This document shows positions 1 through 10,953 of a DNA stretch of 64,000 nucleotides, one piece after another. The stretch comes from Bretschneidera sinensis (taxonomy: Eukaryota; Streptophyta; Magnoliopsida; Brassicales; Akaniaceae), in NCBI GenBank assembly GCA_023935145.1, contig CM043702.1:76626820-76690819 (forward strand), in the 5' to 3' direction. The notes beneath the pieces were generated by a model that was not told where the DNA came from, ran no database searches, and saw only the letters and a list, made by a program, of their open reading frames with translations. Both the position numbers and the translations under genes were made by a program. Within the stretch, counting starts at the first letter, position 1. Each line of letters opens with the position of its first letter.

Positions 1-320
1 GGCAGGAGTGGAGCTTCGAGAACCTCTTGAGTGAATGGTGGGTCCTAAACGTTGAGCTTGTCCAGGACATTGTGGTTCCGACACTTGAGTGCTTCTTTGA
101 TTTTTTCCTCCATTTCCTCGATCCGTCTATCGAGGCCTAGGTTTGGAGGAGGGGCTTCCTTTGGATTTGACATTGTGAAGTGGTGATGATTCTGCCGTGG
201 AGCAGTTGTCGATAGGGACCTCATGACTAGCGGGGCTTGTGCGTCCATGATTTTGTCTGGGTGATGTGAGAGAGGGCTGGCGAGCCCTTCTTTGAACCTC
301 GGTGGCGAGGTCAGTCACTA
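1..320 (-). pseudogene. Tat-like gypsy gag N-terminal fragment, cut by window edge
   Basis: Retroelement capsid polyprotein, only the first part inside the window. From an ATG at 248 the minus strand reads about 67 residues with a charged helical stretch (LDRRIEEMEEKIKEALK), then a TAG at about 45. After the stop the same frame continues with DPPFTQEVLEAPL, which resembles the conserved gag start of Tat-lineage gypsy elements. The piece sits about 400 bases downstream of a PBS-like site and LTR in the same orientation, which supports the call. The stop and an alternative frame carrying TDLATEVQRRA (up to 318) show it is broken. The rest of the element lies left of the window. Confidence 0.6.
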
Positions 321-649
321 GACGCGAGAGTTCTACGAGCTACGCCTGGAGTATAGGAATAATGGGGTGCATCAAGGTGGCTCTTTGAAGAATTTCGGGT
401 GGGTTAATCTTTGTGTAATGGGGGTATTGGGTCCCGAGAAGGGACTGTGGATCGTTGCTGGGGGACTTTTGCTCGGATATGACGGGAGCCTTGACCCGGA
501 CCGTTGGCTATGGGCACTGTTTTATGCGGGTGCGGGACTGGTCCCGACAATTCCTTTGCTAACATTCCTTGTGGTATATCTAGGTGGTATGGCAACAGAT
601 AAGTTCTTTAGAATTCTTTGCTTTTACTGTAAGCAAGAGATGGTGGTTT

Positions 650-666
650 TCCACGGACGACGCCAA
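650..666 (-). other. Primer-binding site of the Tat-like element
   Basis: On the minus strand this reads TTGGCGTCGTCCGTGGA, close to the TTGGCGCCGTCTGTGGGAA block that follows the 5' LTR in many plant gypsy elements. It lies two or three bases after an LTR end with CATCA. The changes look like decay at CpG sites. Confidence 0.6.
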
Positions 667-668
667 TC

Positions 669-1300
669 TATTGATGTGTAAAATATGTTGCTGAGCTAAA
701 GGTTAGTTCTCTTGGGAGGGGCCTACACAAGGAAACAATGGTGAACTTGAGGGTCACCGGAGGAGTGGGGGGTGATGCCTTCGAAGACACTCTGATGCTT
801 TTGTCAGTTCAAGTTCTTAAGGAACTGAGAGAATTATGATAATGAGAGCTTTCAGTAATGAACTTGTAATTGAAGATGATCCCATTCTACATACCTTAGG
901 CTTTTTATAATGATTCAGAGGTGGGACTGCCAACGTGCCAGGGATGGGGCAATCCCAGAGATCTCGTTCTTCCGGTGGGGGTCTAGTCGCATGTCCTGGG
1001 ACGGTCCAACCCCACAAACACGCTTACAGCCCGGTACAAGAGAGATTGTGAGTGACAGAGGTATTGTCAACTGCTCGTCCATGTGTCGTCAGTTTATTGG
1101 AGAGGGTTCGTCCACATGTCTCCATGCTACTAAAAGAGAGGTGTCCACGTGTCCTCACACTATTGGCGGAAAGGTGTTCACGTGTCCTCACGCTACTAGA
1201 GGAGAGGTTGTCCACGTGTCCTCAAATCATTGGGTGGTACTTTTTATCTGTATCACATGGCAAACAGCAATCTCATTGAGTCAAACTGAGTATTAAACCA
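669..1300 (-). mobile_element. 5' LTR of Tat-like gypsy element
   Basis: About 630 bases between a PBS-like site on the left and a TGTTGG start near 1300 on the minus strand. A block near 783-800 (gacactctgatgc, tcagtt) has a counterpart in a second LTR at 18738-19262 (gaccctccgatgc, tcagtg), so the two are the same family. It contains a G-box minisatellite. The outer boundary is inferred and no target duplication was found. Confidence 0.55.
1073..1240. repeat. 33-34 bp minisatellite with G-box cores inside LTR
   Basis: Five degenerate units. The CACGTG core, or a one-base variant, recurs at about 1079, 1113, 1146, 1179 and 1213, giving spacings of 33-34 bases. Each unit follows the pattern tCCACGTGTCCTCAcnctanw. 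CACGTG is the plant G-box bound by bZIP and bHLH factors. In U3 of an LTR it could act as an upstream enhancer; that role is inference. Confidence 0.75.
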
Positions 1301-2440
1301 ACAAACACAACAACCAAATGCAGCTCGGAATTTTGGAATCAAAACGGTGCTCATCCAAGCAAAAGCAACGACAAAAAGAGATAGAGAGGGAGATACTGCT
1401 CTTTGGTGAGATCAGAATTGCAAGATTGTCTCATTCAATTTTTGGAATAGAAAGAAGTGTTTTATAATTAATGAAGTGATTGGATTTTAATCCAAATAAG
1501 GTGAAGAGACTAATTACAGAAAAAAAATTCACAACGAATACCCGCATTTACATTCCAAAATGACTTATCTATCCCAGATTCCAAACTGTTCAAAATTGAA
1601 AATACCGTAACAAAGGTCTTACCCTGTAATTTTAACAAACCTCATACCCACTAAATTGGGATCCCAAATTCTAATACGCCTAAAATAGAAAAGAATTTAC
1701 TGTTGTTTGGTTACTGAGAAAAACATAGAAAAGCATTTGGGTGCTGATAGAATTTGAGAAAATAGGAATAAAAGCAAAAGTATTAAATAGTTACTAAAAA
1801 ATTATTTTGCTTCTGCAACTACTAAAAATTCCATTTTCTCAGCATCCAAACAGGTCTCGGCATCTTATAACCGATTAATTTGTTTTTTGGATGGAAACAC
1901 AGATGTAATTAAGATCCTAAAATTTCCTCGCTGTGTTTAAATTTCCCAATCTTTCTCAAGAACCAAACAGAAAAATCAGTATTAAAGACAAACAAGCTAC
2001 TTAATTCTGTGTTTTCTTTCTATAAAATTTCCTTCTTCCGTAAAATTTTCTCAGCAGCCAACCAGAAACTTTTGCATCTCCACGGCTTGAGATGCTAGTG
2101 ACCAACTGCCATATCCCAGACTTCTCCCCTTGCTCTCCATTTTCCACTATTAATTTCTCAGGAATCAAACACAACAATTAGAACAAAAGGGCAGAAATAT
2201 AGGACAAAAAAGGAACTAATAATTTCCATTTCTCCACTGCTGTTTCAGTACATCTACACCAAACAAAACAAAAAGGAAAACAGAAGAATCAATCCTAACA
2301 AGTTTCTGCAATTTCTTTTCTCCTTCACTTTCTTGATCACAAAAAAGATCGCAAAGGTATATTTACAAAAAAAAGGGAACAAAAGGACCTTGTTTTTTCT
2401 TCTGTATATAACGTCCCAAATATATATAACAGTTGCGATC
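1301..2440. other. Intergenic AT-rich DNA downstream of the SAUR gene
   Basis: No coding region is supported. The part nearest 2440 is the probable 3' UTR of the SAUR gene. The motif CTGAGAAA, or its complement next to CCAAACAG, recurs at about 1715, 1838, 1955 and 2050. Otherwise I see nothing here. Confidence 0.5.
1704..1852. repeat. MITE-like inverted repeat, about 150 bp
   Basis: The left end reads TGTTTGGTTACTGAGAAAA. The right end, on the opposite strand, reads TGTTTGGATGCTGAGAAAA, so the ends are a near-perfect 19-bp inverted repeat. No clear target duplication was found, so transposon status is tentative. Confidence 0.4.
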
Positions 2441-2884
2441 TTAAAAGAAGTCATCGGAGAATGAGCTGAGTAGATCCTGGAGGTCACGTGAGTCGAGGCC
2501 GAGCCTAAGCGATTCCATGACTCGCTCGAAAACGAGCACGTGACAGGGGATATGAAGCACGCCTTTCTGCTCGTAGCCGTACTCCTGAGCCGACTTGTTG
2601 AGGAGCCCGATGAAGACCGGATGGTTGAGCAGCTCGGCGCTCACAACGAACCGCTCCATCTCGTCCCCTACAAACACCGGCACGTGGCCCTCTGGGACTG
2701 CCGGATTCTTAGCGCCTGCCGTTCGGCGCGCAGGCTTGGAAGCGGATGATAGGGCAGCTCTGAAGGACTCGGCTCGGCGCGGGCAACGCGATTCGGTGCG
2801 CCGGGTCGTCTGGGATTCAGATCGGAGCAAGCTATACTGCGAACAGTCTGCAACTCGCGAGAGGCGGCGGATCAACTGCTTCAT
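2441..2884 (-). CDS. SAUR-family small auxin-up RNA protein
   Basis: Small intronless plant gene of 147 codons ending in TAA. SAUR proteins promote cell expansion, in the known cases by inhibiting PP2C.D phosphatases and so activating plasma-membrane proton pumps. The N-terminus MKQLIRRLSRVADCSQYSLL and the core VPEGHVPVFVGDEMERFVVS, then LLNKSAQEYGYEQ and HIPCHVLVFERVMESL, match the SAUR71/72-like clade as I remember it. The core spans about residues 70-135 after a variable, Arg/Ser-rich linker. I chose the ATG at 2884 over the in-frame ATG at 2956 because family members begin MKQLIRRLSRV. The frame is uninterrupted, so it is probably functional. It is the only intact host gene in the window. 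The 5' leader is CT-rich, with a TATA box and a TGTCTC core upstream. Confidence 0.93.
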   Translation of the reverse strand: MKQLIRRLSRVADCSQYSLLRSESQTTRRTESRCPRRAESFRAALSSASKPARRTAGAKNPAVPEGHVPVFVGDEMERFVVSAELLNHPVFIGLLNKSAQEYGYEQKGVLHIPCHVLVFERVMESLRLGLDSRDLQDLLSSFSDDFF

Positions 2885-3130
2885 TCGGTTTTTCAGAGAG
2901 GGAAAGCTCGAGGCAGCTATTCTTTTTAGAGATAGAAAGTTAGAGAGAGAAATCAAAAGGTGGGTTTTTGAGAGAATTTTTTTAGAGAAATTTTGGGAGG
3001 AAAACTGAGTTCAAAGCTTTGCAGAGAGCGAAACTAGGAGACGAACTTAGAGAGAGAAAGTGAAATTATAGTTTGAGAGAGAAAGTCGAGAAGAATAGAG
3101 AAGGTGAGGTGGGTGTGAAGGGAGATAGGA

Positions 3131-3148
3131 ATATATAATTATATATAC
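3131..3148 (-). promoter_or_regulatory. Candidate TATA box of the SAUR gene
   Basis: Minus-strand TGTATATATAAT about 255 bases before the chosen ATG. It would place the start of transcription near 3100 and give a leader of about 220 bases that is CTCT-rich, common in plant genes. The AT-rich stretch allows more than one TATA register. Confidence 0.55.
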
Positions 3149-3159
3149 AAGGGTAGAAA

Positions 3160-3165
3160 GAGACA
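3160..3165 (-). promoter_or_regulatory. Auxin-response element core TGTCTC
   Basis: The minus strand reads TGTCTC just upstream of the TATA box. This hexamer is the classical AuxRE bound by auxin response factors. One hexamer can occur by chance, but its position in a SAUR promoter makes it a credible regulatory site. Confidence 0.5.
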
Positions 3166-3239
3166 GGTGAGCGTATACATTGAAAGGTGATGATGAGAGT
3201 TGAGAGGTACATGTAGTACATGGTAGGTACAATTCGTGA

Positions 3240-5098
3240 GAATTGTAATTAACAAAATAATACTTATTTATTTATTCATTAGGTTTGTAAATGTCACACT
3301 AAGTAGTGGAGTAATTTATTTTTAGAAAGAGAAACTGAACTCAAAGGAAGTGTAAAGGGGCCGTACGATGGTCTATAGCTTCCTTTGAAAAGAAAACGGG
3401 TCGGGTTTGTATAGGCCGTACTACCCGCAATGTTGGGAAAGCTTAAAACAAATTATAAGGTATTGGGCCATATAATTGGGTTATCAATTATCAAATAATT
3501 TTTCTTTAACATTTTTAGATCAAATTATTTTTATATGAATTTAATCATCCAAATGGTATGTTTTCTCACAATCAGATTTTCTATTAAAGGGAATCCATCC
3601 CGTCAAGACGTCAATATATCATGGCATCAACTTTTGCACAATGTATTTCTGTTAAAAGTGAAAAAGAAGGGGTCAAATTTTTAATATAGCCTTTCCAATA
3701 TGGCTAAGAATTTTGGCCATGCAGGGGCATGATAGGCCAGAATTTGTATTCTACCTCTTTTCCCTCTTTTTTCTTTTCTTTTGCAGCTGGGGGATAAATG
3801 ACAGGCCATCAACTTTTTATGGGCAAATTACACACTCCATTAAGTAACTTAGATCTCTATGTTTTAAAATATTTAGTTTGAGTATCCCATATTTTTTTTT
3901 AATTAAAGTGATTCTATACAAGTACAATTATATATTGATTTGATCATAATATAAACCTATATTACAATCTAATAATCCACCCATAATACTTTCACATTAA
4001 TTACTCACTTAAAGTAGGATAAATAATTGATATATAAATGGACAAATAACTCACATAGTTGGAGACAGAATTTGAAATCTTGTGGTCCCAAAACCTTAGC
4101 TTTGGTCGTTTTACCAGTGAACCAAAACTAGCTCATTGGTGAGTACCTTGTGATTTTAGCACATAAGGCTCATGGTGTAAAAAAAAAAACCTCTTATGGA
4201 GCACAATGACTTCATTTTTCAATAATGACAGAAGTTCTTATCATCAATGCAAGCTAGCATAATTCTAATCACAAGGTACTCAAATTAAACTATTTAAAAT
4301 ACATGAATCTAAATTAATATAACCCTAACCACAAAGTACTCAAATTAAACTTTTTGAAACACAGAGACCTAAGCCAGTATAATCTTAACCACATGGTACT
4401 AATCTTGCCTATTTTTGTGCACACACTAAGCAATATACCATACACATAATATTTTACGTTGAAAACCATTTGATTTTATGTAAACTAGCATTTTAGTACG
4501 CACTATGAACATGTTAATTTGTTCTCACAATAGTTCTTTTTTCTTTTCTTTTCTTAGTACATTAGTAGAGAGGGAGATCGAATAAGGATCTTCTATAAAG
4601 GACCAGAAAGTAACCATTAGGCTAGCAAACCAGAGTTCTGATAGTGAAACTACCTTGTCATGTTTTTTCAGTGTAGGATGACCATGTGGTTTTTAATGGA
4701 CGAGAAAAAACACATCCAAATCACCTTAACCCCATTTAAAATGGTCTCTTAGAAGATGAAAAATAGTACATGTGAGAATCTAAGATGAATTGGACATGTT
4801 TTTCTCACTCATCAATAGCCACGTATCATGCTACGTGGAAAATAACTTGATACATATCCATTTTTACTAATCTTGTTAGTTAGGAATTGACTGGGGGGGG
4901 GGGGGGGGAGGGGAATCGAACAAAATTGAAAGTTTGGAAAATTGTATGATGGCAATTGAAACTCTGATAATTAATTTGGGATGTGCTTCAAATCTTAGAG
5001 ATCAATTGTGTAATTTAGTTTTTTTTATCAATAGTATAGATAGTACAATGTCATCGTGCCTTGTTTTTAATTGAAAAAATTGGAGGAAAAAGGTGATG
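3240..5098. other. Intergenic AT-rich DNA with no supported gene
   Basis: No open frame of note on either strand. It contains a 60-bp tandem repeat (listed separately) and a run of 16 G at 4893-4908. The right limit is the target duplication of the Athila-like element. Confidence 0.5.
4256..4402. repeat. 60-bp tandem repeat, about 2.4 copies
   Basis: The block around taaccacaaggtact recurs at 4261, 4321 and 4381, exactly 60 bases apart. The first two units share the following caaattaaact. The copies differ by scattered substitutions, so the duplication is not recent. Confidence 0.8.
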
Positions 5099-5103
5099 TC
5101 TAT

Positions 5104-6458
5104 TGTTGTGAGTTTTAAATTACTCGCAAGCGCATGAATCGTTTGCAATATAGTGTTGTGCAAGTGCGAGGTCGAATCCACAGGGAATGCGTTGTGAAAA
5201 TTGCTTTTTATCTAAACTAACCTTATTTTAACCTAGTTCCGAATTGTGAAGTATATTTTTGCAAAACAAACATAAACTAAACTAAACTAAATTGATTTAA
5301 TAACTAATGATGAAAACACTAAGGTTTCAGAATCCATCCAACCAAAGTAAAGCAAATATCTTCATGTTCTATATAAAAAAATAATCTATCTAACATTCCA
5401 TGAAGCCAACAAAAAATAACGAATATCCCAATTAAACCAAAAGCATCCAATGTATCTGCTTTTAACAAATCACAAAGGAAATCCAATTTAATCGAAAAGG
5501 ATTCGATGTATCCATCGGATGAAGCACGCAGAATATCCAACAGAACAATTAAAACTATCAATCATAAGAATTTACTCAAACAATTGAAATAGAGCATTTA
5601 AACTAAACATATCAGAATTGTATAAACATATCTGAAAATACAATGCTAAACAATGGCGAGACTTCATCTTCAACCTTAGCGGAAGATTTTAGCCACCCAT
5701 TATCATGAAACTAAATTTCACAATAAAAAGTGCTAAGCATTAAAAACTGGAAAAGAATTAAAACTAACTGTGCATTGGGAGAAATTCCACACGTTGTTGG
5801 GCAGCACTTCCCCCGGTGGTGGCAAAAGCCTTTAGGAGATCTACTAGAATGCTAATAGAAATCCACCAGACTGCACACTGAATAATGAGGTGGGATAGTG
5901 TTTATATAAGGGATTTCTCGGAGTACAATGAGCTGCAATTTCGATGTGGGATACTGCCTCTTTGCGATCGATCGCAAGTCTGGTGTTGCGATCGATCGCA
6001 GCATGGTGCGATGCAATGCTTCTGGCGCGCTGTAAGTGCTTCCTATCCGATGTGGGATGTGCGAGTCAACTGCGATCGATCGCAGCCTTGTTGCGAGTGC
6101 ATCACAGTGCGTTGCAATATATATGCAGTATCAAAAGTTTCCTTTCCAATGTGGGATGTGCGAGTCACTTGCGATCGATCGCAGGTCTTGTGCGCTCGAG
6201 CGCAGGTGCGATTAATCTCATGTCGTGTGCGCACGATCGCAGGTGCGATCGATCGTGCGTCTGGTGCGCTCGATCGCACTAGGCGTCATCAGCTTTTGCT
6301 CTTTAAGCCCTGGAGTTTCCACATTGCTTCATTTTATTCCAAAACCTATAAAAACACAGAAAACACAGAAAATAGATAAAATAACACGAAATAACATAAT
6401 TAAGAACTCAACAAATGTAAACTAAGGGGCTAAAACATGTAATATTTAGCACTCATCA
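5104..6458 (-). mobile_element. 3' LTR of Athila-like element, full length
   Basis: 1355 bases, TGATGAG to ACAACA on the minus strand, next to the target duplication TCTAT and a PPT. A TATA box (minus TATATAAA) lies at 5901-5908. It includes the block acagggaatgcg near 5180, common in plant LTRs. The palindrome array lies at 5963-6290. Confidence 0.9.
5963..6290. repeat. Palindrome array GCGATCGATCGC in LTR U3
   Basis: The 12-bp perfect palindrome GCGATCGATCGC recurs about five times. A related palindrome, GCGCTCGAGCGC, and hybrids such as GCGCTCGATCGC and GCGCACGATCGC lie between them. Spacing is irregular, about 15-100 bases. The block is CpG-rich within otherwise AT-rich DNA and lies upstream of the LTR TATA box in the direction of transcription. 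Confidence 0.85.
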
Positions 6459-6475
6459 AATACCCCCAAACTTAC
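6459..6475 (-). other. Polypurine tract of Athila-like element
   Basis: Minus-strand AAGTTTGGGGGTATT directly precedes the TGATGAG start of the 3' LTR, the expected place for plus-strand priming. Similar GTTTGGGGGTAT copies lie at about 7436-7449 and 7539-7552. Confidence 0.8.
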
Positions 6476-7726
6476 ATATTGCTAGTCCCAGAGCAATACA
6501 AAACTAAAAATTAAATGAAAAAGAAAGAATATAAAGATAAGTTCATAACTCATGGTATCCAAAGATTTTAGGAGCACACACCATCATGATAATGATTCAT
6601 GAGCAAGCTTAAAAAGATAAACCCATCTTCGCAATGAACAGAAATGTTAAAATCTAATTACTTACAAAAGGCAGGCTAATGCATTATAAGTCTGACTCAT
6701 TGTAAAGTGAATTAGCAAATAAAAATGAAGCTTCCGAATGAGTCCAATGTGTAAGGTCTCTAAGTATCAAGATTCACCGCATTTCCGATCAGAATGAACG
6801 AAAATGGCATAGTTTTATATATATATATATACACATATAAGGCTCAGCTATGTTTAGTTCCCTTAAGCTTTCTAATTGACCTATGTAGCGAGTGTTGAGT
6901 CAATGACTCCCAAACCAGATGGTTTTAGGGCATTAGGTGTACAGACACTCCTTAGGACTTACTAATTCGAGTCAAAAAGGCTAAGAAATTAAACTGGCCT
7001 TAATACTTTTAAACAAAATTCCAACCTTTTGACGTGAACACTCACTGTTTACTGAGGCAAGAGGTCCAGTTACTCAGTGGGAAGTTTATTTATGAACATC
7101 ACTTTTTTTTTTATATGCCAAAGTGTTAATCCAACAAGTCATCCAGTTTCAATTAAGACAGAAACGTACACATTAAAATCACACGTCATACCTCACATAA
7201 TGCGTACTAATGTGCTCGTGTTAGATTCGAGATCAAACATGTTAATTCTCAAATGCCTCAAGTAAGTAACTAAATTTTAAAACTTTATCAACAGATCATG
7301 TGTTCCAAAATTTAAGCTCACCAATGAATCACATCACAGAAATTGTTTAGATCAACCAAAATTTCAAAATAACATGAGCATGCATTAAAAAAAACAACAA
7401 CAAATTAGGACAAATTGTGTGTAATGTGTCTCTCATACCCCCAAACTTAAATTACACATTGACCCCAATGTGTGAATAATATGGAAAGAGCTGACCTGGA
7501 ATATGGAGAACTATCTGGACTGGTATGGCTTATAGCATACCCCCAAACTTGATCTGCAGTACGCGTTGTCCCTGAAAAAATAAAGACTAGAAAACAAAAA
7601 ATACTGGAAACAAACATTAAGCATAAATATGTAAAACAATAAACAAATAAAAAGATAAGCTGTGGCGTGCCTCCCATGAGCGCTAATTTTAAAGTCTTCA
7701 GCCAGACTCTCCTTAGTAGATGACCC
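6476..7726 (-). other. Non-coding region between pol and 3' LTR
   Basis: About 1.25 kb after the pol stop. Full Athila elements often carry an envelope-position ORF here; I see no convincing one. It contains two extra PPT-like tracts and a short TA run near 6820. Confidence 0.55.
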
Positions 7727-9187
7727 TCAATCAGAGTAAATAGGATCCGTCAACAATATTGTCTCAATATCAGGACTCCTCAACTCCAAGAATGGTTTTA
7801 GCCTCTGCCCATTTACCTTGAAAGTGTTACCATTCTTTGGATCCTCAATCTCAATAGCCCCATGAGGAAAAACTGACCGAATAATAAAGGGGCCGATCCA
7901 TCGAGACTTGAGCTTGCCTGGGAAAAGATGCAGGCATGAGTTGTAAAGAAGAACTTTTTGACCCGGCTCAAAAGCTCGTCTCAAAATGTTTTAGTCATGA
8001 GTCTTCTTCATTTGTGCTTTGTATGATCGAGCACACTCATATGCATCATTCCGCAGCTCCTCCAATTCATTGAGTTGGAGCTTCCGTTGTGAGCCAGCCT
8101 TGGAAAGATTGAAATTCAGTTGCTTGATAGCCCAATACACACGATGCTCTAATTCAACCGGAAGGTGACATGCCTTTCCGTACACAATGCGATAGGGAGA
8201 CATGCCAATTGGCATCTTGAAGGCTGTTCGGTATGCCCACAGTGCATCAGTCAATCGTAGAGACCAGTCCTTTCTATTAGGGTTCACAGTTTTCTCCAAA
8301 ATGTGCTTAATCTCACGATTGGAAATTTCCACTTGTCCACTCGTCTGTGGGTGATATGGGGTGGCAAATTTGTGTGTGATGAAATACTTCTTCATCAACT
8401 GCCCAAAAATCCTGTTGCAAAAATGCTTACCTCCATCACTTATAATTGCTCGAGGCGTACCAAAATGAGCAAAGATATTGTTCTTCAAAAATTGGACCAC
8501 AACTCTATGGTCATTGGTCTTGCATGCAACTGCTTCCACCCATTTGGACAGATAGTCCACAGCAACTAGAATGTACATATAGCCAAAGGAGTTTGGGAAA
8601 GGTCCTATAAAATCAATGCCCCACACATCAAAAATCTCAACAATCAGAATGGGGTTGAGGGGCATCATGTTCCTCCTAGAAATACTCCCTAGCTTTTGGC
8701 AACGCTCACAAGATACACAGTAGGTGTGAGAGTCTCGGAACAGGGTAGGCCAATAGAATCCACACTGCAAAATCTTTGCAGCGGTCTTTTTAGCACTGAA
8801 ATGGCCTCCACAAGCATGATCATGACAGAAGGCGATGACATTAGATTGGTCATGCTCAGGAATACACCTTCTGATGATTTGATCGGGACAATACTTGAAC
8901 AAGTAAGGATCATCCCAGAAAAAATGTTTTACCATGGCCAAAAACTTTGATTTATCTTGTCGCCCCCAATGCAAAGGCATTTGACCGGTGACAAGATAGT
9001 TTACTATATCAGCAAACCATGGCACGGGATTGTGAGTAATATGCATCAATTGCTCATCAGGAAAGGTCTCATAAATGGGAGTGACGACCTCAGTGAAATC
9101 CACAATCAATCTAGACAAATGGTCCGCCACCACATTTTCGAAACCTTTCTTATCCCGAATCTCTATGTCGAACTCTTGAAGTAGCAA
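7727..9187 (-). pseudogene. RNase H tail and integrase of Athila-like element
   Basis: Integrase inserts the cDNA into host DNA. The frame opens with the end of RNase H and its linker ([17 protein letters not shown]). Next comes the HHCC zinc finger (HDHACGGHF then CVSCERC). The catalytic core has all three acidic residues: D in [11 protein letters not shown] in IISDGGKHF and E in [10 protein letters not shown]. The C-terminal part has the family block AFEPGQKVLLY. A TAA at 7988-7990 replaces a sense codon in frame and cuts off the last 85 residues; otherwise the frame is open. Confidence 0.9.
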
Positions 9188-9209
9188 GATCCATCGGATA
9201 AGACGAGAT

Positions 9210-10936
9210 TTAGCATCTTTTTTTAGAGAAAAGATACTTCAATGCTGCATGGTCCGAGTAGATAATGACTTGAGATCCTAACAAGTAGGATCTGAACTTG
9301 TCTAACGCAAAAACGATTGCTAGTAACTCCTTTTCAGTGGTAGAGTAATTTAGTTGTGCATCGTTTAGAGTTCGAATTGTATAATAGATAACATGGGGAA
9401 GTTTGTCAACACGCTGCCCCAAAACAACTCCAACAGCATAGTCTGATGCGTCAACATAATTTCAAAAGGCACACCCCAGTTGGGTAGCTGAATAATGGGT
9501 GTGGATGTCAGAATCTTCTTCAGATCCCCAAATGATTTCTTACAATCTTCATCAAATAAAAATGGGGCATCCTTCATTAATAACTTGCACAAGGGTCAGG
9601 CGATCTTGCTGAAATTCTGGATAAATCGCCTGTAGAATCCTACATGGCCCAGAAAAGATCGAACCTCCTTCGCTGTACGTGGGGGTAGAAAGTTGGAAAT
9701 CAGGTCCACCTTCGCTTTGTCTACCTCAATCCCCCGATGGGATATGACGTGCCCCAGTACAATACCTTGCTTGACCATAAAATGGTACTTCTCTCAATTA
9801 AGCACCAGGTTCTTCTCCTTGCACCGCACTAAAACCAAAGTGAGATGGTGCAGACACTCCTCAAATGATGAACCGAAGACGGAGAAGTCATCCATGAAAA
9901 TCTCTAAAGAACGCTCCACCATGTCAGAGAATATACTGACCATGCACCGCTGAAAAGTAGCAGGTGCGTTGCATAACCCAAAGGGCATGCAACGGTAGGC
10001 GAATGTCCCAAAAGGACAGGTAAATATTGTGTTCTCCTGATCTTCGGGGTCCACGGAGACCTGGTTATATCCAGAATAACCATCCAAAAAACAGTAACAC
10101 TCGTGCCTAGCCAAACGCTCCACCATCTGATCAATAAATGGGAGTGAAAAATGATCCTTCCTTGTGGCAGCGTTCAGTTTATGGTAGTCTATACACACTC
10201 TCCACCCTGACTGAACACGAGTTGGCACCAACTCGTCGTCCTTATTCTTTACTACCGTTAATCCAGCTCGCTTGGGCATGACATGAATCGGGCTCACCCA
10301 CTTGCTATCAGAGATAGGATAAATGATCCCCGTATCTAACAGCTTAATAACTTCTGTCCTCACAACTTCTTGCATAGCTGGGTTGAGCCTTCTTTGTGGC
10401 TCCCTCGATGGCTTGGCATTCTCCTCCAAATGTATCTTGTGCATTACCAACGAAGGGCTGATTCCTTTAATATCCTCAATGGTCCAGCCTATAGCTTCCT
10501 TGTGTTCTTTCAACACATCTAATAATTTCTTCTCTTGAGTCTCAACCAAATCTGAAGCTATAATCATAGGCAAAGACTCTGCTGGACCTAGGAACTTATA
10601 CTGAAGATTGTACGGTAAAGGCTTAAGTTCCTTCTTAAGAGGCTCAAGTTCTTCTGTCTCTTCTTTTTCACTACTCTCCGTAGGAACAGACTCTAAAATG
10701 GCATTTGCTTGCTTAAGTAACTTATCCAAATCCAGATCCTCTCCAAACTGAGCAAAGCATGCCTCCAGGGGGTCCTCTATGCTTGATTTAGCCACCGTAT
10801 CTTCAATAATCTCCTTTAATAAGCTTATATTTCTCAATTCAGAAAATTCTAGTGGTTGCTTAGTGATATCAAAAATATTCAACTCTACTGTCATATTTCC
10901 AAAGGAAATCTTCATCACCCCTGTCCTACAATTCAT
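9210..10936 (-). pseudogene. Reverse transcriptase and RNase H of Athila-like element
   Basis: RT copies element RNA into cDNA and RNase H removes the RNA. The RT segment (9794-10936) contains WRVCIDYHKLNAATRKDHF and PFGLCNAPATFQ, and keeps the catalytic box FMDDFSV. RNase H carries STTEKELLAIVFALDKFRSY and [10 protein letters not shown]. Damage by my reading: in-frame stops at about 9794 (probably Trp) and 9596 (probably Arg), a one-base loss near 9463, and one extra A in an A run near 9222. The copy cannot be autonomous. Confidence 0.9.
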
Positions 10937-10953
10937 TAGAGCATTAGCCGTGG

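Noticed and set aside
2540..3008. Plus-strand frames across the SAUR gene
   Set aside because: Shadows of the minus-strand SAUR coding region; no known protein and no codon signal of their own.
4893..4908. Run of 16 G as a possible G-quadruplex element
   Set aside because: A plain homopolymer, likely variable or error-prone; no supporting context.
5150..5185. tRNA-like GGTCGAATCC motif
   Set aside because: Part of the LTR and present in many plant LTRs; no cloverleaf could be folded around it by eye. No tRNA gene was found in the window.
5963..6290. Palindrome array as a CRISPR array
   Set aside because: Plant genome, irregular spacing, no unique equal-length spacers, and duplicated in the second LTR.
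5885..6379. 164-codon frame through the LTR palindromes
   Set aside because: Low-complexity translation of GCGATCGATCGC repeats, present in both LTRs in frames that do not agree.
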